Source: Trifolium pratense
Taxonomy: Eukaryota > Streptophyta > Magnoliopsida > Fabales > Fabaceae
Length of the DNA: 64,000 bases
Assembly: GCF_020283565.1 (NCBI RefSeq)
Contig: NC_060060.1
Location: forward strand, 47,170,015 to 47,234,014
Direction of reading: 5' to 3'
Part shown: positions 9,630 to 21,873 of the stretch, piece by piece
How positions within the stretch are numbered: the stretch's first letter is position 1
How the letters are laid out: each line of letters starts with the position of its first letter
Translations under genes and position numbers: made by a program
The notes under the pieces: model-generated
The model's database searches: none
What the model saw: the letters and a program-made list of their open reading frames with translations, nothing else
Told to the model about the DNA's origin: nothing

Positions 9630-11279
9630 ATGTCGTTCTCGCTCTCACTCTCAAGGTTACCTTTACTTCGTTCTAATAATAATATCACAACTTCCACTTT
9701 CCTTCATTCCTTCTCATCTAAATCTCGATTCACTCACAATGATATTGATAATGATGTTGATAATGCTGTTTCTTCATTCCATAGCATGCTTCGTATGAAT
9801 CCAACCCCATCCATTGTACAATTTGCCAAGATTTTAACTTATCTTGTTAAGACAGACACCCATTTCTCAACTGTTATTTCACTTTCTCGCCAAATGGAAT
9901 TCAATGGAATTAAGCCAACTATTGTTACTTTCAATATTTTGATCAATTCTTATTGTCACTTGCGTCAAATCAATTTTGCATTTTCTATATTTGCCAAGAT
10001 TCTCAAGATCGGTTATCAGCCGAGTACCATAACCTTAAATACACTTGTTAAAGGTCTATGTCTTAGCGGTAAGATTAAGGAAGCTCTGCACTTTCATGAC
10101 CATGTGATTGCGCTTGGATTTGAGTTGAATCAAGTTAGTTATAGAATATTGATCAATGGGTTATGTAAAACCGGAGAAACAAGAGCAGCCTTGCAGTTGT
10201 TGAGACGAATTGAAGGAAAATTGATCAAGATCGATGAGAAAATGTATAACATAATAATAGATAGTTTGTGCAAAAATAAATTTGTAAAAGATGCCTATGC
10301 GTTATATTCTGAAATGATTGCAAAGAAAATTTCTCCCGATGTTGTCACTTTCAGTACCCTAATCTATGGATTTTGTGTTGTTGGTCAATTGAAAGAAGCA
10401 TTTGGTTTGTTCCATGAAATGGTATTGAAAAACATCATGCCAAATGTTTATACTTTTAATATATTGGTTGATGCATTCTGCAAGGAAGGAAAGATGAAAG
10501 AAGCTATGAATTTGTTGGCTATGATGACAAAAGAAGGTATACAATTGAATGTTGTTAGTTATAATACTTTAATGGATGGGTATTGCTTACTTAATCAAGT
10601 GAACAAGGCCAAAGATATATTCTATTCTCTAGCTCAAAGGGGAGTGACTCCTGATGTTTGTTCCTATAATGTCATGATTAACGGGCTATGTAAAATTAAA
10701 AGGATGGATGAAGCCATAAATCTATTTCAAGAAATGCAAAACAAGAAGATTATTCCTGATAGAGTAACTTACAGTTCTCTTATTGATGGTTTGTGCAAAT
10801 CAGGGAGAATCTCTCATGCTTGGGAGCTTCTTGAAGAGATGCACGATAGAGGTCAACCTGCCAATATAATCACTTACAATTCTTTATTACATGCTTTATG
10901 TAAAATCCATCATGTTGATAAGGCAATTGCATTGGTCAAGAAAATTAAAGACAAAGGCATTCAACCAGATATGCACACATACAATATACTCATGGATGGA
11001 CTTTGCAAACAAGGGAGATTTCTGGACGCACAAGTGATTTTTCATGATCTTTTGATTAAAGGCTACAATGTAAATGTTTGGACATATACTATTATGATCA
11101 ATGGTCTTTGTTTAGAGGGCTTATTTGATGAAGCTATCGTCTTGATGTCAAAAATGGAAGACAATGGTTGTATTCCTAATGCTATAACTTATGAAACCAT
11201 TATTTATGCTCTCTTTGAGAAGGATGAGAATGATAAAGCAGAGAAACTTCTATGTGAAATGATTGCTAGAGGTTTATAA
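9630..11279 (+). CDS. P-class pentatricopeptide repeat protein, Restorer-of-fertility-like, 549 aa
   Basis: Intact single-exon ORF. Residues 1-34 are Ser/Arg/Leu-rich with almost no acidic residues, fitting a mitochondrial targeting peptide. After a DNDVDNAVSSFHSMLRM linker come 14 PPR motifs from residue 62 to the C-terminus: the first is 36 residues, the next twelve are 35, and the last is 32 and partial. Typical cores are VTFNILI and INGLCK. The N-terminal PSIVQFAKIL...HFSTVISLSRQM pattern and the P-only array without E or DYW domains are typical of the RFL clade. RFL proteins bind mitochondrial transcripts and in some plants restore male fertility (established). Positions 5/35 by repeat are: R1 A/T (irregular), R2 N/S, R3 N/N, R4 R/D, R5 N/D, R6 S/N, R7 N/N, R8 N/D, R9 N/D, R10 S/N, R11 N/D, R12 N/N, R13 T/N. 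Activity and target are inferred. Confidence 0.93.
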   Translation: MSFSLSLSRLPLLRSNNNITTSTFLHSFSSKSRFTHNDIDNDVDNAVSSFHSMLRMNPTPSIVQFAKILTYLVKTDTHFSTVISLSRQMEFNGIKPTIVTFNILINSYCHLRQINFAFSIFAKILKIGYQPSTITLNTLVKGLCLSGKIKEALHFHDHVIALGFELNQVSYRILINGLCKTGETRAALQLLRRIEGKLIKIDEKMYNIIIDSLCKNKFVKDAYALYSEMIAKKISPDVVTFSTLIYGFCVVGQLKEAFGLFHEMVLKNIMPNVYTFNILVDAFCKEGKMKEAMNLLAMMTKEGIQLNVVSYNTLMDGYCLLNQVNKAKDIFYSLAQRGVTPDVCSYNVMINGLCKIKRMDEAINLFQEMQNKKIIPDRVTYSSLIDGLCKSGRISHAWELLEEMHDRGQPANIITYNSLLHALCKIHHVDKAIALVKKIKDKGIQPDMHTYNILMDGLCKQGRFLDAQVIFHDLLIKGYNVNVWTYTIMINGLCLEGLFDEAIVLMSKMEDNGCIPNAITYETIIYALFEKDENDKAEKLLCEMIARGL

Positions 11280-11961
11280 TACTACTTAAGATGATTTCAT
11301 TTTACTTATTATGTGTTTTTAGGTTCAGTTTGATGGTATAATGCTACAATTGGTTGATGTTTTTTATTCTTGACATAATTATATTTTTCTTTCCAATTGC
11401 AATGTATTTCCTGTTATTGTTTCGCACTTTGGAAGAGTTGGAAACATAAGAAAAATGTGTTTGCTTGATATGAGTTATCTACCTTTATAAATGAATAAAT
11501 AAAGGAATGAGAATTATTTAGTGTAGTCATATTTTATTTGTTACTTTATATATGAATCATGAATCATGATCATGTGTTATGTTATAATTAACATTCTGAA
11601 TGTTGTAACTGTTGAAATAATTTCTTGTGTTCTTAAAAAGAATTAGAATGATAGCTTTTGAAGCACCTCAGTTCCATATTATATTTCATTTATGTTGTTG
11701 AATTTGTATTACTAGTTCGTAAATTAACTTCAACATACCTGCCTTATGTTGTTGAACTTAATTATATTCAATCGGTTAAAGCTTTGTTGAGAGGTCAAAT
11801 AAGAATTTAGGGTGAGACTGTAATTCCTTTGTATAACTACATCCTATATCAGGTTTACATTTAGCTCAGTTTCAATGATAGTATGATGATAACGAAACTG
11901 TGCCCTTGTGGAATAGACTAGATTCCATACATCTAAACTTTCAACTCATGGCGCGTCTGCA
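11280..11961. other. 3' flank of the PPR gene
   Basis: AT-rich sequence, probable 3'UTR followed by intergenic DNA. No clear coding motif and no strong canonical AATAAA close to the stop. Confidence 0.4.
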
Positions 11962-12085
11962 ATGGTAGCTGTTGAATTGAATTGGCTTCTCGCAAAGGTT
12001 GGCATAGAATGTGACTCCATTCTAGTCGTCAAGGCCTTCTCCAATCCAGACTTGGTGCCTTGGAATCTCAAAAACCCCTTGGGCA
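11962..12085 (+). pseudogene. LINE RNase H-like fragment
   Basis: The frame reads AVELNWLLAKVGIECDSILV then VKAFSNPDLVPW. This fits the C-terminal part of the plant LINE RNase H (RVT_3) domain, with E-C-D-S holding the catalytic Asp and a NP-x-LVPW tail. Only about 40 residues remain and no upstream RT is present. Confidence 0.55.
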
Positions 12086-13208
12086 CCTGTATCTTCTTAA
12101 CACGACAGATGAGCTTATTAGTCTCTACATATTCAGCTACAATATCCTTACGATCTACACGCAGAACTCCTTTAGCTCAAATAGCATGGTAGATTTCAGT
12201 CACAACAATCTGAATTTTACTTTGTCAATCGAAGGTACAATTGAAAAGCTATGAGTGATTAATGTTTAAAAAGATGTGAGTGTATTTATTTAGCTAGCAA
12301 AATGTTCAGCTACTTCATAGATTTGCTTCAAACAGTAGAGAACTTCTACTGATGATCCAGATTGAAGGATTCATGGATTTTCAGGTATTGTTTCTTCGTG
12401 TATTAGTTGTTTCAATTGAGAACTGAAAAAGGATCCCAAATAAATTCAGAAGAATGAAAGAAAATTATATTGATAATTGATTGTCCTGGATCATTTTTTC
12501 TTCTTTCAATTTTGTAATTGTTATATTAATGTACAGTAGATGAGTATATAAGCACATTTAGGAGTGGAATCGCCGAGGAGGTGTTGTGTTAGACTTGTAT
12601 ATCATAAGTCATTCATAACTACACTATACAACTAAACAAAAAGAGTGGTTAATACACCGAACATTATATTAGAATCAGATTCTAGAAATACTTTATTGTG
12701 GTTAAAAAGGAGTAATTGGTTCCATCCTTCAATCTTGCAGTAAAGCTCATATTGTGTATGCTTTGCATTATTTTGTCTGGTGCTTGTTTTCTATTTTCTT
12801 CTTTCTATCATGAAGCAGGTGATGTAGAGGAGTGCTCATACATAATGTGTATAATGCTCAAATAGTAAGAAATTGTATCCTGCATGAATGTGGTGTTCTG
12901 TTATGTTGAAATCAGATTTTGCATGGGTTGAATGTATGAAAAATGATGAGTAATTTGACATCTTAACAAGGTTGCAATAGTAGTGCCTGAATTATTTCAC
13001 ATTGTTGCCATAAAAAATTAATGCAAGCCATAATGTTAATGATGACATTAAACTAAAACAAAGTATAAGCATCAATGATACAGAGTAACAGAGACATCCA
13101 AAAATTTGTGTACAGAATTCAAAGTATAAGCATCGGAGATACATAGACATCCGGCAATTAGTGTATAAACGTCAGACTAAACTCGTCAGTTCTAGTTTCC
13201 GCCATCAA
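12086..13208. other. Intergenic stretch with a short direct duplication
   Basis: No supported gene. At 13059-13172 two near-identical ~55-bp units beginning AAAGTATAAGCATC lie in tandem. On the minus strand this would be 3'UTR of the exon-like segment at 13209-13278. Confidence 0.4.
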
Positions 13209-13278
13209 TCACCCACCGCCAACTTGCTTCTTCCAGGAATCTTCCACAATCAGTTCATCAACTCCCCAATCTTCATAA
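13209..13278 (-). other. Candidate terminal coding exon of an unidentified gene
   Basis: On the minus strand an acceptor-like TTTTCCAG is followed by a frame reading [18 protein letters not shown], then VGGG and a TGA. Composition is protein-like and unusual for AT-rich spacer. It lies downstream of, and in the same direction as, the 5' exon and intron in the left arm of the inverted repeat, so the two may belong to one small gene. I do not recognise the protein. Confidence 0.3.
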
Positions 13279-14237
13279 CTGGAAAATTTCGCAAAAACAA
13301 AAAGTACATGACATAAAATAAGGATTGAGCCTTGACACGCCTCTCACCCCTTTGCAAAACTTAAGAAAGAAAAGGAATTAAGCATTGTAATGTACCTTCC
13401 ATCAGGCAAGTAACGACGGCATTATACACATTGTTTGTAAGTTAAGTTGTGGAAGAGATATTTTTAAAAATTCGCAGGACGAGCTAGAAAATATGAGGTA
13501 AGTGAAAATAAATTCTCTAAGAATCAACCTAGACACCCATATTGTTGTGGTGCATTTTTCATCTTGAGAAGATTAGCCCAATGGAAGCCACGGGAGAGGA
13601 AACAAAATATGATAAATATGAGAGGGTATATTATATACTACATAATGGTGTGTGTGTAAAAATACAAGTTTAACAATAAACACTACATCCAGTGATAAAA
13701 AATTTGCGTAATATAAATAAAATTTTCGATTTAAATTTTATTGATTTGAATGTAACTAAAAAAACACACACATATACCTAAAAAAAAAAAATTTGCCTAC
13801 CACACATGTAAGAAACCCAAGATACTTCGCCTAAAAAAAAAAACCAAGAGACAACAACATCATAAATGAGTTTTCAACAGCCAAATCGATTCTTGTGAAA
13901 AATCAGAAAGTGAGATAAACATAGATATAACACTAGGGCCACGTTTTACGGATAGATTAAAAAAACATTGCATTAGATCTCATTTATCATACAACAAAGT
14001 AAAATATTTGACGCACCTTCAAGATATCAATTCGATCTAGTAGACCACGTACAAGCAGTTGAGATTGTTGGCTTTGATTGATGGTTGAGAGAAGATGGGG
14101 CCAACTTCGATCTAGGGTTTAGAGTTCGGCGGCGGAGGGTAATGAGAAAGGGGTTGAGTGACTTCTAAAAATGAAAGGACTAAATCATTTTAGGGTATTG
14201 TCACCTTTTTATTAACGAATATTAATAAATAAAAAAC

Positions 14238-14240
<3 letters not shown>

Positions 14241-14283
<43 letters not shown>
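14241..14283. repeat. (TA)n microsatellite, left arm
   Basis: Nearly pure TA dinucleotides with one G interruption; counterpart of the longer tract in the right arm. Confidence 0.95.
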
Positions 14284-14664
14284 TAAAAAAATAAAAATTG
14301 GAATGAAAATAGCCGAGCTCGTGAAAAAAGATTTAAAATGTCTATGTTGCACTGGTTGGACTAACGGTAGGAACAAAATGTTAAAAACTGAATTTTTTTA
14401 GAGTATACAAACATCTTAGTTTTTCTTATAGGAACAAAAAGTTAAAAACATGTTAATTTTAAAATGTCTATGTGGCATTGGTTTAACAAAGTATACAAAT
14501 TTTAATTTTTCAATTTTAGTCCTATAAGAAAAAGTAACATGTTTGTATATACTCTAAAACAAATTCAGTTTTTAACTTTTTATTCCTACCACTAGTTCAA
14601 CCAATGTCACATAGACATTTTAAACCTTTTTTTACAGGAGCTCGACCGTTTTCATTCCAATTTT

Positions 14665-14670
<6 letters not shown>

Positions 14671-14754
<84 letters not shown>
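14671..14754. repeat. (AT)n microsatellite, right arm
   Basis: About 40 AT units, twice the length of its left-arm partner. The Tyr/Ile-rich open frame across it (14604-14789) is an artefact of the repeat. Confidence 0.95.
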
Positions 14755-14759
<5 letters not shown>

Positions 14760-15645
14760 TTTTATTTATTAATATTCGTTAATATATAAAAAGGTGCAAT
14801 ACCCTAAAAAGATTTAGTCCTTTAATTTTAGAAGTCACTCAACCCCTTTCTCATTACCCTTCGCTGCCGAACTCTAAACCCTAGATCGAAGCTGGCCCCA
14901 CATCTTCTCTCAGCCATCAATCAAAGCCAACAATATCTCAGCTGTTTGTACGTGGTCTGCTAGATCGAATTAATATCTCGAAGGTGCGTCAAATATTTTA
15001 CTTTGTTGTATATATAATAAATGAGATCTAATGCAATGTTTTTTTAATGTATCCGACCCCTTGTGTTATATCTATGTTTATCTCACTTTCTGATTTTTCA
15101 CAGGAATCATTTTTGGTTGTTGAAAACTCATTTATGATGTTGTTGTCTCTTGGTTTTGTTTTTTTTCTTTTTTTGGTGAAGTATCTTGGGTTTTTTACAT
15201 ATGTGGTAGGTTGGTTTATGTTTGTCGCATGACTCAATTTTTTATATTTTTTTTAGTTATTTGGGTGTGTTTTTTTAGTTACATTCAAATCAATAAAATT
15301 TAAATCTAAAATTTTATGTATTAATGGTTTAATACTTGGGTGCGGTGTTTATTGTTAAACTTGTATTTTTTTGGAATAATAATTACAAGGCCTTTGACAC
15401 TCCCCCCAAGTATATAATATACCCTCTCATATTTATCATATTTTGTTTCCTCTCTCGCGGCCTCCATTCAGCTAATCTTCTCAAGATGAAAAATGAGCCA
15501 CAACAATATGTGTGTCTAGGTTGATTTTTGGAAAATTTATTTTCGCTTCCCTCATATTTTCTAGTTCATCCTACGAGTTTTTAAAAATATCCCTTCCGCA
15601 ACTTAACTTACGAACATAGTTTGCATTATCGCCTCACCCTCATGA

Positions 15646-15964
15646 AGGATGAGGACACAACTGTTATATTTTTATAAAGTTCGTTATTTATAGTGTGAAC
15701 TATGTTTGCAAGTTAAGTTGCAGACTATATGTTTTCAAAATTTACATATTTACAATATTCACTACTTAAATGCGAAGGGGATAAAATTAAAATGAAAGGA
15801 GCGTGAATTTAACACTTACAATATTCGCATTGAATGGATATAATGTTATGATATCATACCATTTTAATATTTATTTTGGGTCTAACTGAATCCATACCTC
15901 TATAACACATGAGATTTTCATTCGATCAAGGTATAATTGTCGATACTCAATTATTGTAGTGCAG
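15646..15964. other. Spacer beside the inverted repeat, with a small nested hairpin
   Basis: The segment GAACTATGTTTGCAAGTTAAG near 15698-15718 is the reverse complement of CTTAACTTACGAACATAGTTT near 15602-15622, apart from one base. A second, smaller palindrome therefore lies at the outer end of the right arm. Otherwise AT-rich. Confidence 0.45.
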
Positions 15965-16698
15965 TTATCTTTTATTCTTACTCATGTCGTTGCTGCCCGT
16001 GTTACTAATGTGAAGGATGTCCCACTTGCAAGCCGACGAAAAACAAACTCCGGAACCGAAGCAATCAGACATCCACCGCGCGAGCATTAACATGCCTCTC
16101 TTGCCAGATGGGCTGATGACCGGAAAATAAACATACCCATCAAAAAGTGTTAAGCAATAGCACAAACACTTTAGATTGAATGCGTGTTTGATGTGTGACA
16201 TGTGTCAGTGTCCTACACCAACATGTCACCAACACACTCTACATTCAATTATTATCAGTGTCGACGTGTCATATATGAGCTTTATAGGTGTTAAGTGAAA
16301 TTACAAAGTTGCATATATACCTGCAGGGTCATCAGATGGTACGACAGACATTGGGACGGCAAGAGATTCAGAGAGCCTCTTGAGAGTTGTAACCCATCTA
16401 TGAGCACCATATACGATGCCGGAGTTAACCATTGGACCGGTGGACAGCACTCTCATCATATTGAGAATGATCCACCCATATGTAATCTGCAACATTTTTT
16501 AAATTAGCTTCAGTCAATTTTGTTTATTACCTATGATACACATTTCAAAAGAGCTCTGTTGAAAAGATTGAGTAGAAAGTACAAAATGAAACAAATTTCA
16601 AAAGAATACACAACATAGTTATATATTATATAAGCAATTGTATTGTAAGTTTTTGTGCACGTACAAAATACTACTAAGATGCCAAACCAAACAGAAAC

Positions 16699-16706
16699 AT
16701 TAAAAC
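16699..16706. other. Paralogous empty site of the hAT element at 36870
   Basis: In the intron between exons 4 and 3, this copy has a single ATTAAAAC followed by TATGTAAACTTTG. The intact copy has the same flanks with the hAT element between two ATTAAAAC repeats. Confidence 0.85.
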
Positions 16707-17227
16707 TATGTAAACTTTGAAGTTATCATATTAAAATAGAACTTTGGATGATTCAAAAACAACTATCAAGTTCTTTTCAAAAAAAAAAAAAAAAAAAAAA
16801 ACTATCAAGTATCCTCTGCATTAATTAAAATGTAAAATGCTTAAACCATTTAATTTAAAAAAAATTTAAAAAATGGATTTATTGATTGTTGTGCATATAT
16901 ATATACTAGTATCTCATTTGATTTATTGCTGATTGAAGAAATTAAGGAAAATAATGATATTCAGTGATATAGCTAGCTAGCTAGGGTTAGTTATTTAAAA
17001 AGGTGGAACAAAGATTTGATTCATAATGAAAGTTCAAGATACATGTTTGTCTCCGCAAGTGTGCGGGTGTGAGAAAGATAAGTAGTTTTGTGAGAAAAGA
17101 GTGTCACGTGTCGTGAAGTCATAAATAATAATCAAGCAAATTAATACAATGAAGATCAGAAACATATATACCAGTTGCATAGATCCATTTCTGGTTCCAT
17201 CAATTCCATTAGATAGATATTACATCC

Positions 17228-17337
17228 TGTTAGGAAGCTCTTTTGGGCCTAGATTGATTGGGCTTGGCCCAACATTGTAAGCCTATATAAGGCAACCTTT
17301 GCTAATGAATAAACAATGGATCATTGATTACCTAACA
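17228..17337 (+). repeat. 5' LTR of Copia element, 110 bp
   Basis: Identical to 21874-21983. Contains CCTATATAAGG and AATGAATAAACAA, which may serve as TATA box and polyadenylation signal. Confidence 0.95.
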
Positions 17338-17339
17338 AG

Positions 17340-17348
17340 TGGTATCAG
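17340..17348 (+). promoter_or_regulatory. Primer-binding site, initiator tRNA-Met type
   Basis: TGGTATCAG shortly after the 5' LTR, the standard Copia PBS. Confidence 0.85.
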
Positions 17349-17541
17349 CTAAGCCTTGATCCAAGATCTTCATTTTTTTTCCCGCGCGCGCCAACCGTTT
17401 CTTTCAACGGAAACTGCAGTTTTCCGGCATCTGTTACGGCGGTTTGTTAGAAAGTTACGGTGGTTGTTAACCGGCTTCTTCATCTTTTTTGCTCGCATTC
17501 ATCATCATTCAGCTCAATTCTTTCGTTCCCTTTGAATCACG

Positions 17542-19094
17542 ATGGCAGAAAACTCCAATTTTGCTCAACCATCCATCCCTAAGTTCGATGGTTATTATGA
17601 ACATTGGGCTATGCTCATGGAGAATCTTCTCCGATCAAAGGAATACTGGACAATGATTGAACATGGAGTACTTGCAGCTCCGGTGAATGCGACGGTAGAA
17701 CAACAACGGCTTGCAGATGTAAGCAAGCTTATGGATTTGAAGGTAAAGAACTATCTTTTCCAATCTATTGATCGAACAATTTTGGAAACCATATTGGAAC
17801 GTGACACTGCAAAGAACATTTGGGATGCAATGAGACGCAAGTATCAAGGTTCAAACAAGGTGAAACGTGCGCAATTGCAATCCCTAAGACGTGAATTTGA
17901 GATTCTTGAGATGGAAGAAACTGAATCTGTCACTGAATTCTTTGCAAGAACTCTCAAGATTGCAAATAACATGACTGCACATGGTGAAAGAATGGAGCAA
18001 GTGACAGTTGTTGAAAAGATTCTCAGATCAATGACTGAGAAATTCAACTATGTAGTGTGCTCAATCACTGAATCCAATGATGTAACTACTATGTCCATAG
18101 ATGAGTTACAAAGCAGTCTCCTTGTTCATGAGAAGCTTATGAAAGGCAAGAAAAGTCATGGTGTCACAGCTGGAGAGGAGCAAGCTCTCAAGGTATCCAA
18201 TGCTGGTAGAGGGAGGGGTCGTGGCTCTTCATCCAGAGGGAGAGGGAGAGGAAGTCAGAATAAAGAACATGTAGAATGCTTCAAGTGTCACAAATTGGGA
18301 CACTACAAGAATGAATGCCCTGATTGGGATACAAATGCAAACTATGCTGAGTTTGGTAGCAAAGAAGAAATGTTACTAATGGCTTTCTCTGGTATGGATA
18401 CTGACTGCAAGCATGTGGCTTGGTATCTTGATAGTGGCTGCAGCAATCATATGGTTGGCAACAAAGATTGGCTGTTTGAATTTGATGAAAGCTTCAGAGA
18501 ATCAGTGAAGCTTGGGAATGACTCAAAGATGGCTGTAATGGGCAAAGGTAATGTGAAATTGGATATGGAAGGAAAAATAATAGTGATTACTGATGTGTAT
18601 TATTTGCCTGGCTTAAGCAATAATCTGCTTAGTATAGGGCAATTACAGCAAAAGAGTATCACTATTATCTTTAAAAACAATATGTGTCAATTGTTTCATG
18701 AAGAGAAGGGATTGATCATTAGCACTGCTATGACTGCAAATAGAATGTACATCATCTATGCACCTGTGATAATTCCAAATTGTCTGCAAATAACAAAAGA
18801 GGAAGAAGCTGATCTATGGCACAAAAGATATGCACATCTCAGCCATAGAGGGTTGAAAGTATTGACTGGAAAGAAGATGGTTAGAGGCTTGCCTGAATTG
18901 AAAGATAGTGAAGACAAATGTGGTGATTGCTTGTCAGGGAAGCAACACAGAAATAGTATTCCACAGCAGGCAAATTGGAGAGCTTCTGAGAAATTAGAGC
19001 TTGTGCATTCAGATATCTGTGGTCCCTTAAACCCTAAGTCCAATGGAGGGAACAGGTATTTTATCACTTTCACTGATGATCTCACTAGAAAAAA
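17542..19094 (+). pseudogene. gag-pol: Copia Gag, protease and integrase N-terminus (frame 1, up to frameshift)
   Basis: ATG at 17542 starts MAENSNFAQPSIPKFDG, a Copia Gag (UBN2-type). An RGRGRG tract is followed by zinc knuckle CFKCHKLGHYKNEC near residue 247. The protease motif YLDSGCSNHM follows near residue 295. The integrase zinc motif has H-x-x-H ahead of CGDC, and the first catalytic Asp is in VHSDICGP. The frame is lost at an A-run (19089-19094) that carries one A more than the homologous reading requires; the first frame then ends at 19152. Otherwise intact. With identical LTRs the frameshift is recent, or a sequencing error in a homopolymer. Confidence 0.9.
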
Positions 19095-21532
19095 CCTGGA
19101 CTTACTTTATGCAAGAAAAATCTTCTGCTTTAGAACTGTTTCAAAGGTTTAAATCCCTAGTTGAAAAGGAATCTGGATGCTTGATTAAGTGTCTTAGAAC
19201 TGATAGGGGTGGTGAATTCACATCTGCTATGTTCAATGATTTCTGTAGTTCTCAGGGTATAAAAAGACAATTGACAGCTGCTTACACTCCACAACAAAAT
19301 GGAGTTTCAGAAAGGAAAAATAGAACACTATTGAATATGGTGATAAGTATGTTATCTTGCAGAGAAGTGCCTAAAAGATTCTGGCCAAAAGCAGTCAATT
19401 GGGCCACTCATGTCATGAACAGGTGTCCTACTTTTGCTGTAAAAAACATCACACCAGAAGAAGCATGGAGTGGACACAAACCATCAGTGAAGTACTTCAG
19501 AATATTTGGGTGTGTGGCTCATGTGCACATTCCAGATGCTCAGAGAAAGAAGCTGGACAAGAAAAGCATCAGATGTATTCATCTTGGTGTTAGTGAAGAG
19601 TCCAAGGCCTACAAGCTCTATGATCCAAAAGAAAGGAAGATAATTGTCAGTAGGGATGTGGTGTTTGAAGAAAATAAAAGCTGGAACTGGGATAAAAAGG
19701 CTGAAAGTTCAAGGAACATTCAGTATGGAAGTGATAATGATGATGATAATGTTGATATTGCAGCAGGCAATGAAGGTGTTAATCATGATGAGGCTAACAT
19801 TGACAATGAAAATGTCAATGGAAATCTTGACAGTGACATGGACTTAGAAAATACAAGTGATGAATCACTTTCACCCAGGCAAAGAAGACCTCCAGGATAT
19901 CTCAGTGATTATGTGACCAGAACAGAAGAACTAGACAGCATTGACCAGCTACAAAACCTTGCAATAGCTATGTTCAGCACAAGTGAGGATCCAGAAACAT
20001 ATGAAGATGCAGCAAAATTAAAAGTTTGGAGAGAAGCAATGGAATCAGAAATCAGCTCAATTGAATCAAATGATACTTGGGAGTTGACCACCCTTCCTAA
20101 GGGAGCAAAAGCAATAGGTGTTAAGTGGATATTCAAAACCAAGTTTAATGAAAATGGCAAGATAGAGAAGTACAAAGCCAGACTAGTTGCAAAGGGATAT
20201 TCACAAAAATATGGTGTTGACTATGGTGAAGTCTATGCACCTGTTGCTAGATGGGACACTATAAGAACAATTCTTTGCTTAGCTGCTCATGAACAATGGC
20301 TTGTGCTGCAACTTGATGTCAAGAGTGCTTTCCTTCATGGTGAGCTAATGGAGGATGTGTATGTGATGCAGCCACTGGGATATCAGAAAGGAAGGAGTGA
20401 TGAAGTGTACAAGCTTAAAAAGGCTTTGTATGGCTTAAAGCAAGCTCCCAGAGCTTGGTATAGCAAGATAGAATCTCACTTCATAACAGAAAAGTTTGAA
20501 AAATGCAGTCATGAAGCTACCTTGTTTGTCAAGCAAGGCAGTAATCAGAAGTTTTTGATAGTTAGCATATATGTGGATGATCTTATCTACACTGGTAATG
20601 ATGCTTTAATGATGAATGAATTCAAAGCTTCAATGAAAGAGAAATTTGCAATGACAGACCTTGGGAAAATGAAGTATTTCTTAGGAGTTGAAGTAAGTCA
20701 GAGTGAACAAGGAATCTTCATTTATCAGCATAAGTATAGTGCTGAGATTCTGAAAAGGTTTGGAATGATGGACTGCAACAAGGTATGTAGCCCAATTGTC
20801 ACTGGATGCAAGCTAGTGAAGGATGAAAATGGGAAAGCTACTGATGCTACTACATACAAACAGATGATTGGATGCTTGATGTATCTACTAGCCACTAGAC
20901 CAGACATGACCTTTGCTGTGTGTTTGGCTGCTAGATACATGGAAAGACCAACTGAAATGCATGTTGCAGTGGTGAAAAGAATAATGAGGTACTTGAAAGG
21001 AACAATGAAGTTTGGTATTTTGTACAAATGTAAGAACAGCACTGGATTAACTATGCAAGGTTGGAGTGATTCAGATTATGCTGGAGATTATGATGACAGG
21101 AAAAGCACCTCAGGTTATGTGTTTACATTAGGGGATAGTGCAATTTGCTGGTCCTCAAAAAAGCAACCTATTGTTACTCTATCAACAACTGAGGCTGAGT
21201 ATGTTGCTGCAGCCTCATGTGCTTGTCAATGTTTGTGGTTAAGAAATGTTTTGGATCACCTGCACATTGAGCAAGTTGGCAGCATTAATGTTAACTGTGA
21301 TAATAGTTCCACTATCAAGTTGTCTAAAAATCCCATTATGCATGGAAGGAGCAAACACATTGATGTGAGATTCCACTTTCTGAGGGATCTAAGCAGAGAT
21401 GGTGTGATTGAATTGAAGTTTTGCAGGTCACAAGAGCAGCTGGCAGATATCATGACCAAGCCCCTCAAGCTTGATAGCTTTTGCAAATTAAGGGAGGGAA
21501 TTGGCATGTGTGAATTTTCAAAATTGAGTTAA
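19095..21532 (+). pseudogene. pol: Copia integrase core, RT and RNase H (frame 2, after frameshift)
   Basis: Coding continues in the next frame after the A-run. It carries the second integrase acidic residue (TDRGGEF) and the third in the QQNGVSERKNR block. The RT has KWIFKTKFNENGKIEKYKAR, LDVKSAFLHGEL and the catalytic YVDDLIYTGND. RNase H carries SDSDYAGD and STTEAEY. The stop is at 21530-21532. No initiation codon is needed, as this is the continuation of the 17542 polyprotein. The 340 bp between stop and LTR look non-coding. Confidence 0.9.
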
Positions 21533-21873
21533 GGATTGGTGTGGCCTGCATGTGTTAGTTGTGTGAGTTTGCTTGGCTTGCAGCTGGATTATAGCTGCAA
21601 TTGCTTGTTTCTGATGGAATTGCTGGTTTGCTTGACTGTGTTGGCTTGCAGCAGGGTTCGTGTGCTTGGCTTGTTATTGCACTGCTTGTGCTCATAGGCG
21701 CGCCTGCAACCTATGCCTGCAACTTGTGTCAAGCCTACAAGCTGTTGACTGCAACCTTGTTACTTAGTTCTTTGCAATGTATTTTTTGTGTTCAGTTTTA
21801 TTGTAATGTTTGAATTTTGTTTTAGAAGGTTTAAGTTGATCAAGTTTGTAATGATCAAGCTTAAGGGAGGGTA

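Larger units (their letters stand above)
13405..15645. repeat. Large imperfect inverted repeat, arms about 1.0-1.1 kb, loop about 80 nt
   Basis: Left arm 13405-14433 and right arm 14516-15645 are reverse complements with roughly 85-90% match by eye. For example, the block at 14100-14215 pairs with 14790-14905, and 13562-13640 pairs with 15413-15490. Each arm holds, reading outward from the centre, a (TA)n tract, a segment with CTCTAAACCCTAGATCGAAG like a 5' exon, a donor-like GGTGCGTC, and a long intron-like stretch. The arms are therefore two divergent copies of the 5' part of one gene. No clear TSD is seen at the outer ends. Confidence 0.8.

Noticed and set aside
14604..14789. Tyr/Ile-rich open frame
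   Set aside because: It is a translation of the (AT)n microsatellite and its flanks.
16295..16507. Plus-strand open frame opposite START exon 4 (also at 36380-36652)
   Set aside because: It is a shadow of the minus-strand exon; the minus strand carries the family motifs and splice sites.
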